From Diatrype stigma (lineage: Eukaryota > Ascomycota > Sordariomycetes > Xylariales > Diatrypaceae): DNA of 64,000 nt. The stretch lies in assembly GCA_022225965.2 (NCBI GenBank), contig JAKJXP020000059.1, forward strand, positions 186,001 to 250,000, written 5' to 3'. Shown one piece after another: positions 1 to 13,452 of this stretch (positions are counted from its first letter, which is position 1; the number at the start of each line of letters is the position of its first letter). Below the pieces are notes generated by a model. The model was not told where the DNA came from and did not search any database. It saw only the letters and a list, made by a program, of their open reading frames with translations. Both the position numbers and the translations under genes were made by a program.

Positions 1-758
1 CGGAGCCTCGGAGACCCATCTCGGACGATCAGCCCATCCATACCCAGCAACCCAGGCAGCTCCAGGTAGGCGACCTACCCCACAAGGAACTTGAGTGATT
101 CAGCGCCTTTCAGCGTTCCGTTTGACATTAGGAAGTCTCTGATTGGCCAGCGTGGGAGATAAAGTCCAGCGACGGGGTGAGCTTGACCGCTAAAATGCTG
201 GAAATTTCTAGGGGGGCCAGGGGGGTAGACAGCTAGTGGTAGACGCCAACTGTTCACTAATGGCCTACCTAGGTAGTATGTACCCTTTTAGAGTTGCCGT
301 AGCGGGAGCAGGTAAGAGGGTGAGAGATTGAGAGGGCAAGAAGAGCGGAAAGAGAAGCGGTTTTCGAGTTTTCCAAAAAGCCAGCGCAAGGGCCTTGAGC
401 TAAAAATTAATTTAACTTACCTTTTGATCGGTATCTAATCTTACGACCGAAATCCCCCCAGATCCCTACCTTTACCACCACGCTGCCGACTTTCTCTCCT
501 CTGCGCAACTCCATATCAGCCAGCAAGCAAAAGTCAGCCGTTGCTTCGTTTTCCCTCCCGTCTTCCCATCGAGTCCTTATTTCCAGCGTCGTCGTCGTCG
601 TTCTTGTCGTCGCAACCTCACATAGTCTTCTCGCCTCGGTAGAATCTCTTCAATCGACTACGATCTACGTATCTATACCATTCATAATCACCATACCACC
701 GATTCGCTCCAGCAGCTTTTTTAATACTCAAAAACCATCCGACCTATAATCCGCAACA
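1..758. promoter_or_regulatory. Upstream region and 5' leader of the cytochrome b5 gene
   Basis: No gene seen. The last 300 bases are C/T-rich (around 475-560 and 580-660), as in leaders of highly expressed fungal genes. A palindromic ACCTAGGT lies at 267-274. The transcription start cannot be placed from sequence alone. Confidence 0.4.
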
Positions 759-1593
759 ATGGCCTCCGAGAAGGAATTCACCTTTCAGGATATTGCTGAG
801 CACAACACGAAGAAGGACCTGTTTCTCGTCGTCCATGATAAGGTCTACGATGCCACCAAGTTCGTCGACGAGCATCCGTAAGTCGCTACCCTCCCCCCGG
901 GTTCTGCTTGTCTTTCCAATTGTACATGTTCTACCTCTAGCCTGCGACCCCGAGCCTATCCCGCTGTATCCGGATCGATGTATTACAGCACATGCAGGGC
1001 CGCACTCTGGATATATACTGGACAGTGCTAGCTTGGGTGGTTATCTAGAGGCCACATATATCTATCGATCTATGGGTCTACCCGTACTACCTGTTATCTG
1101 TTATCTACTACCGCAAGACCGAGTAATGTCTTGATTCATGTGCTGACAAAAGTGCCCGAATCGCAGCGGTGGTGAGGAGGTCATGCTAGATGTCGGTGGC
1201 CAGGATGCGACAGAGGCGTTCGAGGACGTCGGCCACAGCGACGAAGCTCGGGAAACACTCGAGCAGATGCTCGTTGGTACGGTAAAGCGACAGGTGAGTC
1301 TTCTACCGCGACCCCCCTCCGTTCTTGCATCCCTTTGCGATGCCTTTCACAGACCCGTGCCCGCCCGCACGCACGTTCTCTAGATTTCGATATAGCTGTT
1401 CTAACAAGCCTCTCCCCGATCTTAGCCCGGTGACCCCAAGCCCAAGGCCAACCAGCCCTCGCTATCACCGTCCGCGAACACTGATTCTGCCGGTTTCGGA
1501 ACCATCTTATACGCAGTTATCTTCATCGGAGGCATCGCTGCCTACGGTGCTTACCAGTACCTCCAGGCCCAGGAGAACAACAAGAATGCCTAA
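759..1593 (+). CDS. Cytochrome b5, microsomal type, C-terminally anchored
   Basis: Three exons, 759-877, 1167-1293 and 1426-1593, encode 137 aa. The N-terminal heme-binding domain (residues about 5-80) has the axial histidines in HPGG (His39) and VGHS (His63). A polar linker rich in P, K and S follows, then one hydrophobic helix (about residues 105-128, starting [10 protein letters not shown]) and a short polar tail, as expected for a tail-anchored ER protein. Cytochrome b5 passes electrons from NAD(P)H-dependent reductases to fatty-acid desaturases, sterol enzymes and P450s. The introns have donors GTAAGT and GTGAGT; the second has a CTAAC branch site. The start is the first ATG after a pyrimidine-rich leader and gives the normal family N-terminus. 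Length is normal. The P450 at 37-39 kb could in principle use such a donor, but nothing links the two loci. Confidence 0.95.
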
Positions 1594-3409
1594 TCAAGGG
1601 GCGGGGATGTGTTTTGACGACGACCGGTTGCATTTTGATTGGAGGGGAAAGGGGGTAGGGAGCGGGTTTGGCTGAGGAGCGAAATGAACATATGCGGATG
1701 GATGAACTATTGGATGCCAATGGATGTCCAGACTGGTTGGCTGGTGTCTATACTACCTTCAACAGCACATTTATCATCTTTCCGACACTTTTAATAGGCC
1801 AATCTAACTTGGTTCTCCAAGCTTCATATATGCTCTCTTACGTATCCGCAAGACTGCCTGAAAATACACTGCTTAATGAATTAAAACACAAGCAGGGTGT
1901 CATACCTATCCTCTGTACAATCTCGATAAGAGAGCTTGGTGCAATACGGTTGGCCTGTCCACGGACATGAGATGCTGGATAAGCTGCTTACTTATGTGCG
2001 GCCTTGGCAGGTATGAATGGTCCTGAGGGACGAGTCAGGGACTCTTTGACAAGCAATCCCGATTATCAGCTCTGCTCACACATGTGAAACTGTCTCATCC
2101 GATAAACAATGTCAAAGCTACTACCTCGGGTCCTCGGATTGTTCGGCTAGTCTGAACCCCCTCCTTGATTTGAATATACATATATTGCACTCAGATTATT
2201 TACTCCGATGTACGGGAGATAGAGGGGTGGGGTCCTGGTCATATATACTCGGTGTTCATGCTGCTAAGGTATCATGGTGTATACCTACTCGCCTAGGCTG
2301 GGTTCATCTCACAACATTGAAGGCTTTTCACTACCTCTACGGGCATCTGGCTAACCACCAGAGCTTGAGATCTCTCTGAATTCTGTCATTTGCGCTGTTC
2401 ATTTCAGAAGGAATATAGTCAAAAGTGCGTACATTACATCAGCGTAGCCCACGTGGACCTCGAAGCGGGACGGGCCATATACCTACTACCTAAGGTACCT
2501 AGGTAAGTATCATTGTCCACCTTCGGTAAGTCTTACGATCTAGGGTCAGGATTGCCTAATGTGAAGGCTGCTATTGGCTATTGTAGAATCGCACGTAGGT
2601 AGGTGCAAGTATCTAGTCTAATGGTTATTAGTCGAGGTCCTTCCTGCACATCCTATGGTGTGATAAGTTGATAACCCGCGGACGTCCCTACTTGGTAGGT
2701 AGGTATGGCAGTTTTCCCCGGATGCCGAATGATTGGTTGAGAATCAAGGAGCGAGCTACTAAACCTAAGTAAGACCTTAGACCAATGGAAGCCACCCAAG
2801 CTGCAAGCCACCATTGGCGAAAATCGTCTTCTTGCAGCCGCCCCATTGGTTCCATCAATGACCGCTTACCTGATCTAACCTAAGTCCCTTAGCAGCTCTC
2901 GGAGATAAGCAGGTACGTACTTAGGACGTAGTAGGCAACTTCGTCGATTCCGTTGCACATTGTTCGTTCCATTCATTCGTCACTCTCAGTGCCGACACAC
3001 GGAATTGATCATTCCACAGCTGCTTCGTACCTTAGTTAATAACCCTCAGCCTCGTGCCCTGTGCCTTGCCTTGCCTTACGTCTTGTCCTTAGTTCTACCA
3101 TCTGTCGTTATCATTACCCATTATCATTATCTGACCAAGTCCTACATCAAAGAATCCAGCCGGTCGTTACAGTTGATCAATCCTCTCCTCACCCGCCTTC
3201 CTTTCTCTACACCACCGCCAGTACCCTCGCCTATCAATCCGATTTCCCACCCTCGAACCTGCCGACGTCCCATCAATCACGTCGCAGAGAAAGACGGCAC
3301 TCTCTTTTACCGTCAACCAGCGCACGAATCAAATCAAATCAAATCAACCCGAGTCGGTTCCTTTGCTATCCTGTCAGCCAGCAAACAAACACACACGCAC
3401 ACACGCACC
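1594..3409. other. Intergenic: cytochrome b5 3' region and TFIIE-beta promoter/leader
   Basis: No supportable gene. It has a likely 3' UTR just after 1593, several TAGGTAGGTA microsatellites (about 2495-2505, 2593-2603, 2694-2704) and a palindromic ACCTAGGT at 2497-2504. A cluster of CCAAT boxes is listed separately. An AC-rich tract (3388-3409) ends directly at the TFIIE-beta ATG. The reading frame of TFIIE beta stays open from about 2960 to its ATG, but that stretch is unlike the family and is read here as untranslated leader. Confidence 0.5.
2732..2849. promoter_or_regulatory. Cluster of four CCAAT boxes upstream of TFIIE beta
   Basis: Four CCAAT pentamers occur within 118 bp: ATTGG at 2732-2736, CCAAT at 2782-2786, ATTGG at 2813-2817 and ATTGG at 2845-2849. 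In ascomycetes CCAAT is the core site of the HapB/C/E (CCAAT-binding) complex. The cluster lies 560-680 bp upstream of the TFIIE-beta ATG. That it acts as a promoter is inference from density and position. Confidence 0.4.
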
Positions 3410-4396
3410 ATGTCGCATCTCGGGGCGTCCTCGAAGCTTGCCACGGGCAATAATAACAAGCGCCTTGCCCCGCCGTCGCCCTCTCCATCCAATGCCTCCA
3501 ATGCCTCCAAGACGGACGGCACGCCATCGGCTAAGCGCCAGAAGCGCGAGGGCGGGGTCGCTGCCGCCGCCGCCGCCGCCGCCGCTGCCCGGGACCGCGG
3601 CGTCTCGCCCACGCCCACGCCCGCCGCTCTGGCCGCCGCCAACGTCAACTACGGCAACGACATGCTGACGCACCTGACGTACGCGGTCGACTTCCTCAAG
3701 TCCAAGGGGGCGCCCAAGACGCTGCGCGAGATCCTCGACCACCTGTCGCTGCAGCGCCGGCCCGAGTCGTACCAGCAGCAGCTCGCCATGCTGATGCGCA
3801 AGCACCCGCGCATGCAGTTCACCCCGGCCCCGCGCGCCTCGAAGAACAAGGACGGCAAGGACGGCAAGGACGGCAAGGAGAACAAAGACAAGGACGAGCC
3901 GAGCTGGAAGCAGGGCATGTACGAGTTCCGGCCGAAGATCCCCGGCGTCAAGTCCAAGACGTCGCTGCTGGCGCACCTGCAGGCCAAGACGGACGCGTCG
4001 GCGCTGGGCGTCAAGGAGCTGAAGGACGGGTGGCCGGACTGCGACGGGGCGATCGACGAGCTCGAGGCCGAGCACCGGATCCTCGTGGTGCGCACGCGCA
4101 AGGACAACCACGCCAAGTTCATCTGGGCCGACGACCCGCGCCTGGCCCACCGCGTCGACCCGGAGTTCAAGGCCACGTGGCACCGCGTCGAGGTGCCCCC
4201 CGCCGACGACATCGTCCGCAAGCTCGTCGCCGTCGGCCAGAAGCCCGCCTCCGAGGACCCCCGCCTCAAGAAGCTCGACGCCGGCGCCGGCGCCGGCGGC
4301 AAGAAGCCCAAGCGCCGCGCCAACCGCGGCGGCAAGCCCCAGCAGAACGTCCACATGACGCACCTGCTGCAGGACTTCAGCGGGCTGAGGAAGTGA
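3410..4396 (+). CDS. TFA2: Transcription initiation factor IIE, beta subunit
   Basis: An intronless 328-aa protein. TFIIE beta pairs with TFIIE alpha in the RNA polymerase II pre-initiation complex and helps recruit TFIIH. A low-complexity N-terminus with a poly-Ala run is followed by the conserved core (from about residue 84, starting NDMLTHLTYAVDFLKSKGAP), which corresponds to the first winged helix. A lysine-rich insert of DGK repeats (encoded about 3850-3885) separates it from the second winged-helix region. The C-terminus is highly basic (KKPKRRANRGGKPQQ) and ends MTHLLQDFSGLRK, a family hallmark. The start at 3410 was chosen over the open upstream frame because the protein then begins MSHLG and the upstream codons look like leader sequence. 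GC at third positions is very high. Confidence 0.93.
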   Translation: MSHLGASSKLATGNNNKRLAPPSPSPSNASNASKTDGTPSAKRQKREGGVAAAAAAAAAARDRGVSPTPTPAALAAANVNYGNDMLTHLTYAVDFLKSKGAPKTLREILDHLSLQRRPESYQQQLAMLMRKHPRMQFTPAPRASKNKDGKDGKDGKENKDKDEPSWKQGMYEFRPKIPGVKSKTSLLAHLQAKTDASALGVKELKDGWPDCDGAIDELEAEHRILVVRTRKDNHAKFIWADDPRLAHRVDPEFKATWHRVEVPPADDIVRKLVAVGQKPASEDPRLKKLDAGAGAGGKKPKRRANRGGKPQQNVHMTHLLQDFSGLRK

Positions 4397-6729
4397 TTTT
4401 GACAAAGAGGTGCGAGGCTGGAGTTCTTCGTCTTGAGGCTGGGCGAGACCAGATGATGGAAACGATGGCACGCACATATGCAAAGAATGTTTGTCTTTCC
4501 CGGGTTTTGACAATAGGAGTTTCGAGGATGGCCAAGAGAAAACAAAAGGGAAACTGATTCGGGATGGTGGCTTTTCTCGTTCATTCCTTCGACCAAGGGG
4601 GTCTTCTTCTCCCCCTTCCAAAGCATAGTTATACGGCGTTCAGCGAATCATGACAATGGATAAACCGAAATAAAAAATGAATTCGGGGTAGGGAGGGATG
4701 GAGCGCGGGGAGTTTGAGGATATCATTTTTAGTTCTGTTTCCTGCTTCTCCTCTCCAGTGTGCTGCCGCCGACCAAAAGGGTGGTCGGTTATGATCGATC
4801 AGATCAGCTCAGCGTTCTGGAGAGGGTGTTTCGCTGCTTTCCTACATCCTATAGAGGTAATGAATGACACATAGCGGACCCTTGAACTTGGGGTTCTTCT
4901 CCCTTCCAAAAGAGCATGATGCTCCTCACCACTCGCTCGCCGAGGCTTTGTCCATGTTCAGTGATGCCGGCATAGCCGGTCCTATTTAGGGGTGACAGAT
5001 GCAAGGATGCGGTCCCGAAGATGACCCCTTTTCTATTCCGCATACTAAGAGAGGTCTGGCAACGCTTAGGCGAAGGTAAGAACGTGATAGGTAGGCTGTA
5101 AGCATAGTTCGGTTGGTGATGCTATCTATCCTCCCAACATGTTTCGCTCGTCTGAAAGTGCCTTGTTCGTAGCGAAGGGTGTCACTGCTTGCTTGAGCAA
5201 CTAGGTAACAGCAGTGCTCAACCGCATGTCCAAACGATGCTCGGGGAGTTCCACCTATGCCAGAATATACACGTGTAAATGTCACGATAATAAAGCTATG
5301 TCTCCTCGTCTGTCCCCGCGCCTTCGTACACATACGCAGCTTACAGCTATCTATCTCACCGCCAACCCAGCCTGGCAGCGGTAGGTTGTAATCAAGTAGG
5401 TAGAAGTAGAGGGAGAGGTCGATGTCTACACCTCGAATTTGTTTATGACAATAATGTTTCCTTTCCTCTATCTCCCCGGCCCCTGCTTCTACACCTTGGC
5501 TGATACATGTATATGCATAACCCGTTTTGGGGAACCCGCCCCTTCACCCCTTTTCATATCTCCTGAGCAGACAGACAAGTAGGGAGAAAACATTACCTCC
5601 CAGGTAACCTGTTCCTCAAGGGTGATCTTTGCACATATGGTATGATCCAGTTAAGAGTTACGACCTACACACACATACACACACACACACCCCTAAATGT
5701 AGCTCTAAATGTATATGCACCGTAGTGAATACCATACGCGCGCCCCTTTCACCCCTATCAGAACGCCGGTATGAAAGTGATGTAATTAGTAAACCACCGC
5801 TTCTGATTCGCTCGGTATATGGTTCTTATATGGACAGCTATACATAGACAACTATAAGACATACATGAATTACCTACATGCGTGTATCCGCCGTGCCGGC
5901 TCATGAAATATGTACCGATCCCTTGGTTCCCGGTCCCATTCGCATGCGGGTCTCACAATCCTCTTTCGGCTCGTCCTCTTTCCTTTCTCCCCTCCCCCTT
6001 TTTCCTTTTTCCTGCCCAATCTTCCCTTTTTTTCTTTTTTCTTCGCTGTTTTTCAGCCCTCGTGCCCCTCTTTCCCTAAGATAGCCCTCCCCAAGATAAA
6101 GCCAGGCTGGAGAAATATCTACAAACGGCCAAATGCCGAGGCTCGAGGGATCCGTTTGCATGCGCATGCAAGTCAGCCGCGCGTGTATATGGATGTTTAC
6201 TCATCAGAGAAAGAAAACGCCATGGAAGGGGAAGGGGGCCTTTTCTTCCGCCGCTTGCCCAAAAAAGCCCATAGTCATGCTTGTCAGCATGTCGGCGGCG
6301 TGTCTATCTGTCTGTCTGTCTGCCTACGTATCCTAAATAGCGTGCCCTGAAAAAGGGGGTCGGGAAAAAGCAAAACTACCTGCAAGTAAACCAGCACCCA
6401 GGGCCCTAGTTCGGTAAGCTCTGACAGATGCGTAGATCACTAATCAATTCGGCGAGACCTTCCTCCTCCCTCTCTTCGCCTGTTCAGAGTGTAGATGGAT
6501 AGATAATAGATGATCAGATAGTTTAACCAGTAGCGGAGCGGAACAAGCGAGAATACCGAGGCAAGTCGCAGACAGAATACGCAAGTTTCAGTGCAGCACA
6601 AGCACGCAAGCGAGCTTTGCCCTTTCCGACGGGCTTGTCAGGCCCCCTCCCTCCGCTCCTCTCCCCCCTCCTCGCATGCTCCTGACAACCGGTGATAGCA
6701 GCTCTCCCAGGGAGGGGCCCACTACTTGC
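4397..6729. other. Intergenic, gene-free
   Basis: No coding region could be supported on either strand. It contains an AC microsatellite (about 5661-5691), a long pyrimidine tract (about 5970-6060) and a TGTC repeat (about 6308-6321). The left part holds the TFIIE-beta 3' UTR; the right edge is the 3' flank of the minus-strand oxidoreductase gene. Confidence 0.4.
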
Positions 6730-8318
6730 TTACTTACGAGGCCCGCCGCAGCCGTCCAGCCAGCACTTCGGACCAGCAGCAGCAGCCCCCGGTGGCGTGG
6801 CCAAAGGCGATGATAGCGTTGATGCGGATGCGGGCGACGCCGATGCTGCTGTTGTTGTTGTTGTTGTCTCGCGCCCACCGCCACCATCCCTGATGCTCTC
6901 GAACAGCTCGACCAGCAGCCGCGCCTCCTGCCAGCCGCCCGCGAGGTAGCGGTCCTGGACGATGATGGTGGGGACGGCGTCGATGCCGCGGGCGCGCACG
7001 TCCGCCTCGAGCGCGTCGACGGCGCGGCCCCACGGCCCGCCGATGTCGTTATTACCGCTGTCATCGTTATCATCAGCATCAGCATTATCGCCTCCTTCAC
7101 GAAGTGCTAGCCCTTGCACCGTATCCTTGTCACCATCACCACCATCACCATCGTTGTTCTTTCTTCTCATCTTCGCCTTCGCCTTCGCCTTCCTCACACC
7201 GTTTCTCTCGTTCCTCCCGCAGCGGCGGCGGTCGTCTTGATACCAACCGCGATGTTTACGATTGTTGCCCTCATCCCCTATCCCATCCCCCCCTCCGTCT
7301 TCGTCTTCGTCATCATCGTCAAGAAGGCAGGCCCTCAGGATCGCCGCCGCCGGGTACCCCGTCACGGCGGCGCCGACTTCGGCGAGGAAGCCCCGGTCCG
7401 AGACGTCCCGGTCCTCCTCGAAGTAGCCCCGGAGGACCGCGTGCGCCAGGCGGAGCTGCAGGTCTGGGCCGCGGGGCTGAGGCTTGGGTAGGGGTTGGGG
7501 TTGGGAGCCTGGCTGTTGCTTCTGCTGCTGCTGCGTGAAGGCCGTGCTCCGCATCGTCGAGGGCGTGTCTTCTAGTGCAAATCGCAGCAGCTTGTGCGAG
7601 TCGCGGCTGTTTCCCGTGCGACCTCGCCAGCTGAAGGCGACGCCGGCTGCAGCCCCTAGGTCCGTCCACTGGCCGAGTTGGGAAGGGGACCAGCCGAACG
7701 AGTGGTAAAATGTCTCTTTGTCATAAGCTGTTGGTTGGGAATGGTAGTAGATTAAACAAGAAAGTCAGCATAGTTTCCCAGGACAGGACACAAACAGGGG
7801 AGGCTAGGTTCCCGGCAGAAGTACGGGAGTGGGCGATCCAGCTGTAGAAATATATATATATATATATATATATATGGTAAATTTTCTGGTATTCGGCAAA
7901 AGCTAGGGCAGAAACAGTATTTCATAGGTAGTCACTGGTTTCAAGTCCCGAGGAGGAAGACAGTACAAGGCAAAGGAGCATCGACAATATAAGCCAGTAG
8001 GAAGTAGGACTGAGATGGCTTACCGCTCCGACTAGTGCCGCGACTGAGCATCACGGGAGAAAAGGTGACTTCGAATGTGTCTTCCGGATGTCTCTCCTGA
8101 TGGATCTGCATGGCGATGGTGAGGTTCTTCAGACCGATATAGCAGTGAGGGCATATGGTGTCGAGGATGAACTCGATCTGAAAGTGAGTTGTTATCCTTG
8201 CCGTCGACGCTAGGTCGATGCCTTCCGGATATCTCTTCGCTTCCATCCCCTCATGATAGCGTTGGTGATGAGCCAGGGGATCTTCATCAGGAAGCAGCAG
8301 GTCTTGGATACTGATCAT
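6730..8318 (-). CDS. DsbA-fold (FrnE-like) thiol oxidoreductase with large low-complexity insert
   Basis: Two exons on the minus strand, 8318-8024 and 7727-6730, encode 430 aa; phases match (1+2) across a 296-bp intron. The N-terminal thioredoxin half has a CPHC redox motif (Cys56-Cys59, in FILDTICPHCYIG). The helical insert follows, including FALEDTPSTMRSTAF and LRLAHAVLRGYFEEDRDVSD, and the closing thioredoxin segment has the cis-proline context AVPTIIVQDRYLAGG. This is the order of FrnE/2-hydroxychromene-2-carboxylate isomerase-like DSBA proteins, usually about 220-250 aa. The extra length is a D/E/G/K/R-rich block of roughly 90 residues before the last thioredoxin segment and a T/A/S/P-rich tail. 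The substrate is unknown. Part of the insert could be an unrecognised intron, although the frame is open throughout. Confidence 0.8.
7850..7875. repeat. (TA)n microsatellite in an intron
   Basis: An uninterrupted TA dinucleotide run of about 25 bases within the intron of the DsbA-like gene. Confidence 0.9.
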
Positions 8319-11300
8319 CGTAGAAGAGAAGGCAGCCCTCTACAGCGGCTTCGAGAGACGGAGAACGCCTATCTAATCTTTATCTGGTGGAATCGTGTCA
8401 GGTAAATGCAGTAGGGTTCTTGGCGAGGGCATCGAGCGCCTTGGTGTTAGGGAGGACACCCCTTTTTGCAAGGAGGTAAAATCTGCTTGCTTATAAGAGC
8501 TTTGCGGAATCAGAAATGGCTCCGGTATGATAGCAATGGCCACGTTGAGAACATATACACACATATATACAATATCGCTTAGCGAGAGGTTCTCTGTTGA
8601 CGTAGGGAGGTTTGCTCGATATTGGCAACGCCTTTATCTGTAAATATCAGGAAGCATCGGGGAGCTGCTTCCGGAGTTGCATTCCAAACCTCCCCTACGA
8701 AGCGTTGCTCACAGTTATATGGCCGGCTGGCCGTACGGGTTTCGACGGTCTGATGCCGGGCATATAGGTAGGATCCAAGAACAACTAGCAGCTTTACCAC
8801 AGCCCTTAGCGGCTCCCAGTCAAAGAGAAGATGATCCCTCGTCTACTTGTATGAGATGCTGATGCTGAGGGACGGGCAGTGGCGCTTCGGAAAAAGGCTC
8901 GGCTTGAACCCCGAAAATCGCGAAGGTTGATATGGTCAAGATAGAACTACTTCGAGGACAGCCTTGGGGCCGCGGTCCCAATATATGGGGGGCCATGCTA
9001 TAAAGATAGGAGAAAGACCGCCAGCACCAAATCCTTAGTTTACCACCGGATCGTATCGAGGTGGGCCGTCTCCTTTTGGCATCCGGCATAACCATATAAG
9101 AAAGTGTGCCACCCCCAAGCGCAGCGCACGCCATCGGAGGAGAGGACAGCGCAGAGGAGGCAGGCAGGCAGGCAAGCAGGTAAGCAGCGGGACCAGTTCA
9201 GTCATCGACGTCAGAGGCCTCAGGCAAGGCAAGGCACGGACGGACGGAGCAAGGGGACTTTTGTCTGGATGGGCTATGGGACAACTGCCTGGCCCTGGAT
9301 GCCCAAGATAGGAGAGCGAGCGAACTTTGCGAACTGGAACCCACCGAGGGTTACACCTCCTCCCTCGGAGGCAAGCGTCTCCGGGCAGGTAGGATTAGAC
9401 GACCGACTGGCTACCTAGATTGATCATTGGGCGCATAGCGAGGCGAGGCAAGGCGAGCCGACGTCGAAGACATGGTTTCTGCTGCGGGCGTTGACAGTCC
9501 CGGCATTTTTCTGGTCGTTGTCTGGGACGCAACAATTCGGGCTGTGATCACAAATCAATAATTCGGGAAAATGTCGCGAAAGGACTTGGACCCATAAGTA
9601 CTTACCGTAAGTAGTAGTGAGGCAGTTAGCAAATGGGGGATGGGATGGGATGGGATCCATCCATCGGTCAGCAACGGATTAGTTAATTAGTTAGGGAGGC
9701 TCCCTACTCTCTTTCGCGGGGCCGCGCTCTCCTTCGTTCTCTCTTCGTAGCTCCCTCCCCCGTGGTTGGTTGGTTCTGGCTAGAGCTGAATGAATCTGGG
9801 TTTTGTGTTCAAGAATCGTACGAGATTATTTATTTAGTCCGGGGTTGGGGTTTCGTCTCCCGTCTCCCTTCCGCCCATCTACTCGGGACGGGACGAAACG
9901 AAGGGTGTCCATACTTGAAGCGTTCTGATCGAGCGAGGGGGTGGGCTGAAAAGACAGACAAACAGACGATTATTAGTTACTGGGCTGGGCGGCTCAGGGG
10001 TGGCTTGACACGAGTTGGCAGCGCGGAAGGCGACCGCCCCAATGTCACGCTGTTATTCGCTCTCCGTCCGTCAAGGCTGAACCGCATGAATTGTTGCGCC
10101 TAACCAGGATCTCGTTGCTGTCTCTGATCCGGCAGTCCTTCAGCTACGAAGTACTTCCGACCCAGAGCTGCTAGAGTAACACAGAGAACTAGCTCCCTCC
10201 CCGCCGTGCCCTCCACAAGGAAGCGGAGGGAAGAGGCAAAGGCAGGGATTTGGCTCGGTGGCTGATTAGGGATTTCCACGCCGGTAAACCACGTGGAAGA
10301 CAAACGCGCGATTCGTGGCTGATCTTCCAATATCAGACTCTCCATTCTAGACGAGCCTGGTTGGCAGAGTGTCGTCATCAGGTTCCCATCAACTAGGAGG
10401 GACCAGAAAAAAGGAAAGAAAAACCCCAAGATAGCGCAGCCTATGATACAAACGAAGTAGAGAGTAGATACGCATCATCGGGATTCTCCCTCCGCCCCGC
10501 GCGGGATCTACAGTTCCACGGAACATCATGTGACCATGCGATGAACCTATTCAGGAGAGCAAATGCAGGATAGGGGAAAGGGGACATTATACGTGCATAT
10601 GTATCTACATCGCTTCGAGCCTGGTACTCGAAGCTAGCACTCTGACAGCCTGGCACCAACGACGCCATGACACCACGACGCCATGACACCATGACACCAT
10701 GGCACTGTGGTATATTGGCCTTAAGCTTACCTTGCCTTACCGGCTTACATGCTTCGTTGCATATATATGTACCTATGTATGCAACCAATACCTACCTAGG
10801 TATCGAGCAGCAGGACGCAAGCCACACCCATGTCTGGCAGTATCCATGCACGTACAATATGTAAGTCCCGAGACCCGATTCTAGAGTGCCTACATATTAC
10901 TGCGACCTTGGTGCTTGGACATTGGGACTTCCTTACTGGCAAGCCGCGGCAGCAGACGACCAGATATGGACATGTCTAGGTTCCTGTTTGAGACAACCAT
11001 CACATGGTCACAAAGACGTAGACCTCACGCACAAACCATGGCATAGACCTCGAAGGAGCAGCCCATGGCTATCAGATATCACTTTGGTTTAAAGCATCAG
11101 AGACGCACGATCGCCTTCTCGAATTTTGTATTTCTTGCTTGCCTTAAGCCAGCAGTAGTCAAAAGGGCAGAATTGCACGCATGCGCTACCTAGGTACTGT
11201 ACAAACAAACCAACGCGCCCCTTATACCCTGTTCTGCATTTGCCCTCAAATGCAATCCTGTCCAGGCATAGAATAAGCCAGCCCCGTTTGTAGGTTGCAA

Positions 11301-11853
11301 ATTCGCTGTTTTCCCCGTTCTCTCCCATACTCCGTCCAGGCGCTCTATATGACGCCTTTTTGTATGTCATCAAGGCTAGCGGAGCCGAATCAGTCTATGT
11401 CGAGAGAAGAGAGCTATAAAAGCATTAAATCAAATCCGCCATCCGACCTCATGCGCACCATCAAGATGCTCGAGATCGCAGACTTCGCATTAGTATAAAG
11501 GTCCACTGGTACCAGTCCGGGAATCGCCCGTTCTGTATAAATCGTGGTAAAAGAGGCAAATAAGCTCGGAGATTTCGACGACAGAACGCCATGTCGCAGT
11601 CCTTTGGATTCCTCAGGACCGTGTCTCAAACGCCACGTGCTAGAACCCCTCTCAAAAAGCATGCCGCGGACAGTCCATCATCCGCTGGGTATTAGTCGTA
11701 CGCGCGAAAGCAGATACATTCCGATAAAAACCGGGTAGAGGAAGTTGTTATATTCCGTATCCTCCAGTTCCGAACGCTTCACAGCGAAAAATTGGGGAAG
11801 TGATTCGGGTCGATCGCGTTGTAGTCTGGGTAGCTGTAGTCGGAGACGCCATC
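8319..11853. other. Intergenic, gene-free (3.5 kb)
   Basis: No coding region could be supported. Visible structure: a GGCA repeat (about 9158-9180), a GGGAT repeat (about 9637-9656), a CCATGACACCA direct repeat (10661-10702) and palindromic ACCTAGGT sites at 10794-10801 and 11188-11195. Both flanking genes are on the minus strand, so the left part is the promoter of the DsbA-like gene and the right part the 3' flank of the C2H2 gene. Confidence 0.4.

Positions 11854-13452
<1,599 letters not shown>

Noticed and set aside
3374..4621. Long minus-strand open frames antisense to TFIIE beta
   Set aside because: They are produced by the very GC-rich codon use of the TFIIE-beta gene; their translations are R/A/L/G-rich and match no family.
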